Shown here: piece by piece, positions 1 through 4,317 of the stretch
Layout of the letters: every line of letters begins with the position of its first letter
How positions within the stretch are numbered: position 1 is the stretch's first letter
Source: an uncultured Clostridia bacterium
GTDB lineage: Bacteria > Bacillota > Clostridia > Oscillospirales > CAG-272
Direction of reading: 5' to 3'
Assembly: GCA_904501985.1 (NCBI GenBank)
Contig: CAJGCT010000064.1
Span: 1-5,782, forward strand
DNA: 5,782 nt
The notes under the pieces: model-generated
Database searches by the model: none
What the model saw: the letters and a program-made list of their open reading frames with translations, nothing else
Told to the model about the DNA's origin: nothing
Made by a program: the position numbers and the translations under genes

Positions 1-2
1 CA

Positions 3-110
3 CTGCAGATGCACAAGGACGGAATCATTGCCTGCGATGAGGCTGCTTGTGGCGAACTGAAGGTGGATACATACAAGTACTTCAAGGAAATCTACAAGAA
101 CGAGATATAA
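3..110 (+). CDS. C-terminal fragment of an unrecognised protein (cut by left edge)
   Basis: An open frame enters from the left edge and ends at TAA (108-110). The 35 visible residues begin LQMHKDGIIACDEAACGE and end in a Lys/Tyr-rich tail, YKYFKEIYKNEI. Codon use looks like ordinary coding sequence, and the stop is followed six bases later by a hairpin terminator, which supports a real gene end. I do not recognise the family from this tail and assign no function. Its closeness to malQ does not prove a link to glycogen or maltodextrin metabolism, because malQ has its own promoter and a terminator lies between them. The start and most of the gene are outside the window. Confidence 0.6.
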   Translation: MQMHKDGIIACDEAACGELKVDTYKYFKEIYKNEI

Positions 111-116
111 TTTTTT

Positions 117-179
117 TGAATAGGTTCCCACTTTAGAACACCGGTTTAATCGGAGTCAAAAGTGGGAATCTTCTTTATT
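117..179 (+). repeat. Hairpin repeat, copy 1 (upstream of malQ)
   Basis: This stretch matches 1718-1782 over its whole length, with three substitutions and three one-base gaps in my hand alignment. It starts with TGAATAGGTTCCC. The arms 123-134 and 159-170 form a 12-bp stem with one G-T pair (124/169). The 24-base loop contains an inner stem, AC-CCG (138-139, 141-143) with CGG-GT (151-153, 155-156), closing a 7-base loop. It begins six bases after the upstream stop codon. The 5'-TG start and the position of copy 2 next to a transposase remnant suggest an insertion-sequence end or a MITE-like unit. A dispersed terminator repeat is the alternative. Confidence 0.8.
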
Positions 180-182
180 TTT
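123..182 (+). terminator. Probable intrinsic terminator of the upstream gene
   Basis: The 12-bp stem of repeat copy 1 (123-134 with 159-170) is followed at once by a T-rich run, CTTCTTTATTTTTT. This is the layout of a rho-independent terminator, placed 13 bases after the stop codon of the partial gene. The 24-base loop is longer than typical but carries its own small stem. It should insulate malQ from upstream transcription, consistent with malQ having a separate promoter. Confidence 0.7.
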
Positions 183-207
183 TCACTTCACTTTTTATTG
201 GGGCATA

Positions 208-236
208 TTGATTTTTTCTATTTTTTCTGCTATAAT
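208..236 (+). promoter_or_regulatory. malQ promoter (sigma-A/sigma-70 type)
   Basis: A -35 box TTGATT (208-213) and a perfect -10 box TATAAT (231-236) are separated by 17 bases. The -10 is extended by TGC directly upstream (TGCTATAAT). Transcription would start near 243, giving a leader of about 30 bases before the ATG at 273. I see no clear catabolite-response (cre) operator nearby. The promoter lies between the upstream terminator repeat and malQ, so malQ appears to be transcribed alone. Confidence 0.8.
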
Positions 237-272
237 ACTCTTATCTATACTAGACGGTTCTCGGAGGTTATT

Positions 273-1712
273 ATGAAACGAGCAAGCGGTGTTCTCGCGC
301 ACCTTTCTTCCCTATACGGCGACTATTCCATCGGTTCCTTTGGCAAGGAAGCGCGGGAGTTTGCAGACTTCCTTTCCAAGGGTGGCTTTACCTATTGGCA
401 GGTACTTCCATTCTGTATGACGGACGACTGCCACTCGCCCTACAAATCATATTCTGCATTTGCGGGAAATCCCCTATTTATTGATCTTCCTACTCTTGCC
501 GAGCAGGGCTTGCTGACCTCCAAGGAACTGAATGAAGCAAGGCAAAACGGCCCCTATCTTTGCGAATATTCCCGCTTGGAGCAGGAGCGTTTGCCCCTGC
601 TGCGACTGGCTCACGAGAGAACTACGGACAAACAAAGAGAAGAAATCCGCGCTTGGCTTGGGGACTATCCGGACCTTTGCCGTGCGGCGGAATTTCTTGC
701 CTTAAAGCAGAAAAACCGTGATCTTCCTTGGTATGAGTGGACTGAGCACAGCCCCGATGAAAAGGAGCTTTCCTTCTGGCAATGGATTCAGTATGAGTTT
801 TTTTGCCAATGGATGGCAATTAAAAATTATGCCAATGAAAAAGGGATAAAGGTGATTGGTGACGTGCCCATTTATGTGGCACTGGACAGCTGTGACGTTT
901 GGGCGAATTCAGAGCAGTTTCAGCTTGATGAAAATCTACGCCCCACCAAAGTAGCGGGCGTACCTCCGGATTACTTCTGCGAGGACGGTCAGCTTTGGGG
1001 CAATCCCCTTTACAACTGGAAGCAAATGAAGGAAGATGGCTATGCATGGTGGTCGGGACGCATCCGCTACATGCTGACCCTCTTTGATGGCGTCCGCATT
1101 GACCATTTTCGAGGACTAGAGTCCTATTGGAGCGTTCCCGCTACGGCAAAGACCGCCAAGGAAGGTAAATGGGAAAAGGGACCCGGTCGCGCCTTGATTG
1201 ACGCTCTGCGAAATATCGCCGGCGATCGCCTCATTATCGCCGAGGACTTGGGAGACATTACCCCTCAGGTGCACGACCTTCTTCAGTATAGTAAATTCCC
1301 CGGCATGCGCGTTTTACAGTTTGCCTTTATGGGAGATCTCAAATCCCCTCACCTACCACACAATTATCCTAAAAATTGCGTAGCGTATAGCGGAACCCAC
1401 GACAACAACACCCTTTTGGGCTACGTTTGGGAAATGCCCACCGAAAGCCGAGCGCGTCTTATGTCCTACTGCAACTGCCAATCGACAGAATGGCGAGAGG
1501 CTTGCGAGCAGATCATAAAGACGCTGATGGCAAGTCACGCGGACACGGTGATCTTTCCCATTCAGGATATTTTCGCCTACGGTGCCGATACCCGAATGAA
1601 CACCCCCGGCACCGCCACCAACAACTGGGCGTACCGCATCACACGGGAGCAGCTCGCCGCCGTGGACACGGAAAAATTCCGATTCTTCAACGAGCTGTAT
1701 GGTAGAATTTGA
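273..1712 (+). CDS. malQ: 4-alpha-glucanotransferase (amylomaltase, GH77)
   Basis: A cytoplasmic enzyme of 479 residues that transfers alpha-1,4-glucan segments between maltodextrins, releasing glucose and making longer chains for phosphorylase; it serves maltodextrin and glycogen use. The GH77 catalytic triad is intact: nucleophile Asp277 in FDGVRIDHFRG, acid/base Glu324 in IAEDLG, and Asp377 in GTHDNNT. Early motifs (GVLAHLSSLYGDYSIG, SPYKSYSAFAGNP) and the late PGTATNNWAYR motif are also typical, and the length fits the short bacterial form. I chose ATG 273 because GGAGG (263-267) lies 5 bases before it, a strong promoter ends at 236, and the family starts near the RASGVL motif. The frame is open back to 162, but that extension would begin inside the terminator repeat. 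ATA isoleucine codons are rare (2 of 22), unlike the genes to the right. No other malto-oligosaccharide gene is visible. Confidence 0.97.
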   Translation: MKRASGVLAHLSSLYGDYSIGSFGKEAREFADFLSKGGFTYWQVLPFCMTDDCHSPYKSYSAFAGNPLFIDLPTLAEQGLLTSKELNEARQNGPYLCEYSRLEQERLPLLRLAHERTTDKQREEIRAWLGDYPDLCRAAEFLALKQKNRDLPWYEWTEHSPDEKELSFWQWIQYEFFCQWMAIKNYANEKGIKVIGDVPIYVALDSCDVWANSEQFQLDENLRPTKVAGVPPDYFCEDGQLWGNPLYNWKQMKEDGYAWWSGRIRYMLTLFDGVRIDHFRGLESYWSVPATAKTAKEGKWEKGPGRALIDALRNIAGDRLIIAEDLGDITPQVHDLLQYSKFPGMRVLQFAFMGDLKSPHLPHNYPKNCVAYSGTHDNNTLLGYVWEMPTESRARLMSYCNCQSTEWREACEQIIKTLMASHADTVIFPIQDIFAYGADTRMNTPGTATNNWAYRITREQLAAVDTEKFRFFNELYGRI

Positions 1713-1717
1713 AATTA

Positions 1718-1782
1718 TGAATAGATTCCCACTTTAGAACCCCGTTTAATCCGGAGTCGAAAGTGGGAATCTTCTTTTATTC
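1718..1782 (+). repeat. Hairpin repeat, copy 2 (downstream of malQ)
   Basis: The second copy of the element at 117-179, in the same orientation, so the two form direct repeats bracketing malQ. It starts with TGAATAGATTCCC, five bases after the malQ stop. The stem 1724-1735 with 1760-1771 is a perfect 12 bp; the 24-base loop again has an inner AC-CCG/CGG-GT stem with a 7-base loop. Its right edge touches the stop codon of the minus-strand transposase remnant (1782-1784). In an IS of the IS3 type the terminal repeat lies just beyond the transposase stop and begins TG, so this copy may be the original IS end. That reading is inference. Confidence 0.8.
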
Positions 1783-1783
1783 T
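1724..1783 (+). terminator. Probable intrinsic terminator of malQ
   Basis: The perfect 12-bp stem of repeat copy 2 is followed by CTTCTTTTATTCT, a T-rich but interrupted tail, and begins 12 bases after the malQ stop codon. It probably ends malQ transcription. Read on the minus strand, the same stem is followed by TATTCATAATTTC, a poor tail, so action in the other direction is doubtful. Confidence 0.65.
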
Positions 1784-1978
1784 AAACAAGCGTAAAGAAA
1801 TCTGTTTCAAATTGAAGCGGAGTTTTCATATTTAGTTTCCTATGTGGTTGATCTTCGTCGAAGAATTGCATGTACTTTCCCATCACCGTATCTAATTCTT
1901 GTGGTACTTTGTATAGATAGTGATATACCGCTTCTTTCTTCGGTGTATGAAAAATGACTCGCATACTGCATTATCCGT
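1782..1978 (-). pseudogene. Broken C-terminal remnant of a DDE (IS3-like) transposase
   Basis: On the minus strand about 60 residues end in the rve/DDE integrase C-terminal signature: YHYLYKVPQELD, then KYMQFFDEDQPHRKLNMKTP and QFE, then TAG at 1784-1782. This matches the Y-N-x-x-RPH-x-x-L-x-x-x-TP pattern of IS3-group transposases. Just upstream, in the neighbouring frame (1978-1949), the strand reads TDNAVCESFF, the motif that carries the third catalytic residue, Glu, at 1960-1958. The two frames would join if the run of five A on the plus strand (1950-1954) had six, so a one-base loss broke the gene. Everything N-terminal is missing. The in-frame ATG at 1964 is chance, not a real start. 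The fragment ends near the terminators of the tRNA gene. It cannot encode an active enzyme. Confidence 0.75.
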
Positions 1979-1984
1979 AAATAC

Positions 1985-2014
1985 AAAAAAGGGCGTAGTC
2001 CTGAACTACGCACC
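1985..2014 (-). terminator. Second (distal) terminator of the tRNA-Leu unit
   Basis: On the minus strand GCGTAGT pairs with ACTACGC (2011-2005 with 1999-1993) around a 5-base loop, extended by a GG/CC pair (2014-2013 with 1992-1991) across one bulged base. Six T follow directly (1990-1985). This is a textbook rho-independent terminator for transcription coming from the tRNA gene. The transposase remnant begins just beyond it. Confidence 0.85.
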
Positions 2015-2038
2015 TTGCCAGATCGCTATATAAAGAAA

Positions 2039-2080
2039 GCGAGTGTTCTCGGGCATTTCAAATGCTGTAAGAACACTCGC
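2039..2080 (-). terminator. Long hairpin directly after tRNA-Leu (proximal terminator or processing stem)
   Basis: GCGAGTGTTCT (2039-2049) and AGAACACTCGC (2070-2080) form a perfect 11-bp stem. Inside, GCATTT (2053-2058) and AAATGC (2060-2065) form a second stem. Read on the minus strand it begins two bases after the tRNA CCA end and is followed by TTTCTTTATATAG. It is probably a first terminator backed up by the hairpin at 1985-2014, or a structure that helps 3' processing of the tRNA precursor. Confidence 0.6.
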
Positions 2081-2082
2081 CA

Positions 2083-2166
2083 TGGTGCGCCTGAAAGGAC
2101 TTGAACCTTCACGTCGGGGACACCAGATCCTAAGTCTGGCGCGTCTGCCAATTCCGCCACAGGCGC
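2083..2166 (-). tRNA. tRNA-Leu, anticodon UAG
   Basis: A complete 84-base class II tRNA on the minus strand. The acceptor stem GCGCCTG (2166-2160) pairs with CAGGCGC (2093-2087), followed by discriminator A and an encoded CCA (2085-2083). The D arm is GGCGGAATTGGCAGACGC. The anticodon stem CCAGA/TCTGG closes the loop CTTAGGA, with anticodon TAG at 2132-2130, reading CUN leucine codons. A long variable arm, typical of leucine tRNAs, precedes the T loop TTCAAGT. It has its own promoter upstream and two terminators downstream, so it appears to be a single-gene unit. Confidence 0.97.
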
Positions 2167-2170
2167 ATAT

Positions 2171-2199
2171 TTTACATAGAATAAGTATAGAAATAGTAT
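2171..2199 (+). promoter_or_regulatory. Candidate promoter for the deacetylase gene string
   Basis: On the plus strand TTTACA (2171-2176) and TAGTAT (2194-2199) are 17 bases apart. A start near 2206 would give a leader of about 50 bases before the ATG at 2259. The site overlaps the tRNA promoter on the other strand by 5 bases, so the two could compete. A second candidate, TTGATT (2228-2233) with TAAAAT (2251-2256), would start transcription after the ATG and so does not fit the chosen start. The region is A/T-rich, where chance matches are common. Confidence 0.35.
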
Positions 2200-2223
2200 A
2201 TCACATTTAAAAGATTTTGTCAA
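2195..2223 (-). promoter_or_regulatory. tRNA-Leu promoter
   Basis: On the minus strand a perfect -35 box TTGACA (2223-2218) is followed after 17 bases by -10 TATACT (2200-2195), with TG one base upstream of the -10 (TGATATACT). Transcription would start near 2188 and run about 22 bases into the mature tRNA 5' end at 2166. This strength fits a stable-RNA gene. Confidence 0.88.
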
Positions 2224-2258
2224 GGTCTTGATTTTTGTCTTGAAAAGTTGTAAAATAT

Positions 2259-3128
2259 ATGGTGAAACGTATTTTTATATTACTTGTTTTAAGCTTGGCA
2301 GTGACTGCGTGCACGCTACTTTGGTTGTATCCGCAGTTTTGCGGGCGTGAGTGCGAGGTGCTAATTCTATGCTACCATCATATTGATGATACGGGCAATG
2401 ACAGCACCGCCGTGACGCAGGAAACCTTTGACTTGCAGCTTTCGCTCTTATTATCGCATGGATATGAAGCCATATCTGTTTCTGATATGATAGATTTCGT
2501 ATATGGGCAAAAAACACTGCCCCCAAAGTGCTTCTTAATTACTTTTGATGACGGTTACGAGTCAAATCTTACGCTTGCACTGCCTGTTATGAAAAAATAC
2601 AACGTCCCGGCAACGGTGTGCATTATCGGCGCATTTGCAGGCTCGGACAGCTACAAAAATACGGGCAGACCAATGATACCCCACTTTTCTTTTGAAGAGG
2701 CTGGGCGTGCGTCCGCGTGCGGACTTTTAAGCTTTGGAAGTCACAGCTACGATATGCATATGTACGCCCCCTATGAGAGCGGAATCTGCCGCCCATCTGC
2801 CGTGAGGCTCCAGAACGAATCCGAAGCGGAATTTTTTGCGGCGCTTTCTGCCGACCATGAGGCAATGTGTGCTCTTATGCGCACACACCTCGGATATACA
2901 CCCGAGGTTTTTGCGTATCCCCACGGATTATGGGACCCTATCGCTGAGGAGATACTGAAAAACAGTGGGGTTCGTGTTACTCTTACAACATCAGCGCATA
3001 CAAATATACTTCGCCGTGGAGACCGGGAATGCCTCTATCTTATGGGACGTTATACCATATGCGAAACCACCGATTTTGAAGCTATATTAAAATGCGGCAT
3101 ACATAAAAATCAAGGAGAAACCCAATGA
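2259..3128 (+). CDS. Membrane-anchored or lipoprotein CE4 polysaccharide deacetylase (NodB domain)
   Basis: A 289-residue protein likely to remove acetyl groups from N-acetylated sugars of an extracellular polymer such as peptidoglycan or poly-GlcNAc. Residues 1-27 are a short basic start plus a hydrophobic segment. VTAC (15-18) fits a lipobox, but the hydrophobic stretch continues past Cys18, so a membrane anchor is also possible. The CE4 domain follows: an N-terminal ILCYHHIDD segment typical of the PgaB/IcaB-like branch, motif 1 TFDDG (95-99; base Asp97, metal ligand Asp98), motif 2 HSYDMH (162-167; metal ligands His162 and His167), and motif 3 FAYPHG (218-223). The metal triad is complete, so the enzyme should be active on a substrate I cannot name. 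The ATG at 2259 has no good Shine-Dalgarno; GTG 2262 is an alternative. The stop overlaps the next start by four bases, indicating translational coupling with the glycolipid synthase. Confidence 0.88.
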   Translation: MVKRIFILLVLSLAVTACTLLWLYPQFCGRECEVLILCYHHIDDTGNDSTAVTQETFDLQLSLLLSHGYEAISVSDMIDFVYGQKTLPPKCFLITFDDGYESNLTLALPVMKKYNVPATVCIIGAFAGSDSYKNTGRPMIPHFSFEEAGRASACGLLSFGSHSYDMHMYAPYESGICRPSAVRLQNESEAEFFAALSADHEAMCALMRTHLGYTPEVFAYPHGLWDPIAEEILKNSGVRVTLTTSAHTNILRRGDRECLYLMGRYTICETTDFEAILKCGIHKNQGETQ

Positions 3129-4258
3129 AGGTGCTTGTTTTATCTGTTACAGCAGGGCAGGGACATAATTCTACTGCCAGAGCGCTCTGCGCATATCTTG
3201 AATCCATCGGATGTCAAGCCGAAATGCTTGATACACTTGAATATGTCAACGGTGCTTTGGGAGAGACTGTATCACGAGGATATCTGCTTGTCGCTACCAA
3301 TGCAAAGCTTGCGTATAAGGGCGCATACCGTTTGGCTGAAAAGAGGAAGAAATCCAAAAGCGAAATATCTCCAACCCGTGCTACGGGAAATCTCATGAGC
3401 AAAAAACTCATAAAATACATAAACTCCTATGATCCCGACGTAATTATATGCACACACGTTTTTGCAGGCATAATACTTGATGTTCTTAAGGAAAAAGATC
3501 AGCTCCGTGCCAAGACGGTGGGAATAGTTACGGACTTTATGTTCCACCCATATTGGGAGGAGGGCGTTAATCTTGACTATGTGGTAACGCCCAATGAGCA
3601 GATGCTTGTTCAGGCGAGAAAAAAAGGATTTGCCGACTCCCAGGTGCTTCCGTTTGGTATACCGATCCACCCGAAATTCGGTCAGCGTATATCAAAGGAG
3701 CAGGCACGTGCGGAGCTTGGACTTGACATAAACAAGCCTACCGTTCTTCTGATGAGCGGAAGCATGGGTTACGGAAATATAGAGGAAACCGTAAACGCAC
3801 TTGACAGTGTCCCCTTTGATTTCCAGCTTATAACCGTGTGCGGCTACAACACCGAGGCTAAGGCTCGTATTGATGAGATGAAAACAAGCAAGCGCATACT
3901 TAACCTCGGATATGTAGACTATGTGGAGAAGCTGATGGATGCATCGGACTGCATAATCTCAAAGCCGGGCGGACTTACAACCTCGGAGGCTCTTGTAAAG
4001 GGACTTCCCATGATAATCGTAGACCCCGTCCCAGGACAGGAGGACCGCAACACGGAATTTCTTACAAACAACGGCGTGGCAATGGCTGTGACAAGCACAA
4101 GTCCACTTGATGATGTGGTATATCAGATGCTTGCAAACCCCAAACGTGTGGAGGTTATGCGGCAAGCTATCGCACTGCTTGCAAAGCCAAGCTCTACCAA
4201 GGATATATGCGAGTTTGTAAAGGGTCTTGTCACGGACGAAGCACAGGAGAATGAATAA
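3125..4258 (+). CDS. MGDG synthase/UgtP-type processive diacylglycerol glycosyltransferase (GT28)
   Basis: A 377-residue GT-B enzyme that probably transfers sugar from a UDP-sugar to diacylglycerol at the inner face of the membrane, making glycolipids that can anchor lipoteichoic acid in Gram-positives. The N-terminal acceptor half (about 1-175) opens with VLSVTAGQGHNSTARAL, where GQGH (11-14) is the conserved loop of the MGDG-synthase N-terminal family. The C-terminal donor half holds LLMSGSMGYGN and the nucleotide-sugar site SKPGGLTTSEAL (279-290), followed by PGQEDRN (303-309). The family resemblance extends to MurG, but the N-terminus favours the lipid glycosyltransferase branch; sugar and acceptor are not certain. 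The start is fixed by AGGAG (3113-3117) seven bases before the ATG, and by the ATGA overlap with the deacetylase stop. No extra membrane segment is seen. ATA encodes 16 of 23 isoleucines. Confidence 0.88.
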   Translation: MKVLVLSVTAGQGHNSTARALCAYLESIGCQAEMLDTLEYVNGALGETVSRGYLLVATNAKLAYKGAYRLAEKRKKSKSEISPTRATGNLMSKKLIKYINSYDPDVIICTHVFAGIILDVLKEKDQLRAKTVGIVTDFMFHPYWEEGVNLDYVVTPNEQMLVQARKKGFADSQVLPFGIPIHPKFGQRISKEQARAELGLDINKPTVLLMSGSMGYGNIEETVNALDSVPFDFQLITVCGYNTEAKARIDEMKTSKRILNLGYVDYVEKLMDASDCIISKPGGLTTSEALVKGLPMIIVDPVPGQEDRNTEFLTNNGVAMAVTSTSPLDDVVYQMLANPKRVEVMRQAIALLAKPSSTKDICEFVKGLVTDEAQENE

Positions 4259-4269
4259 ACCTTGAAATG

Positions 4270-4294
4270 AGCCGCCGCGCCTTACGGCGGCTTT
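4270..4294 (+). terminator. Intercistronic hairpin between glycosyltransferase and radical SAM gene
   Basis: AGCCGCCG (4270-4277) and CGGCGGCT (4285-4292) form a perfect, G/C-rich 8-bp stem with a 7-base loop, 11 bases after the glycosyltransferase stop. Only three T follow before GGA, so it is likely a weak or partial terminator, or an mRNA-stabilising stem, lowering expression of the downstream gene relative to the first two. No new promoter is clear between it and the next start. Confidence 0.5.
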
Positions 4295-4317
4295 GGATTT
4301 ACCCGAAAGGAGAAAAA

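Noticed and set aside
162..272. N-terminal extension of malQ to ATG 162
   Set aside because: It would begin inside the terminator repeat and upstream of the malQ promoter, has no ribosome site, and is not part of the GH77 family start. ATG 273 has GGAGG and a promoter.
117..1782. Integron-like gene cassette: one gene between structured repeats containing GTTTAAT
   Set aside because: GTTTAAT lies in the apical loop, not in paired arms, and does not fit the GTTRRRY core of attC sites. No integrase is present, and cassette genes normally lack their own promoter.
2026..2223. Minus-strand open frame of 65 codons containing AELADAPDLGSGVPDVKVQV
   Set aside because: It is the translation of the tRNA-Leu gene, a well-known false protein. 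The tRNA fold is complete.
3272..3670. Minus-strand open frame of 132 codons
   Set aside because: Antisense shadow of the glycosyltransferase gene, with no motif or ribosome site that stands out.
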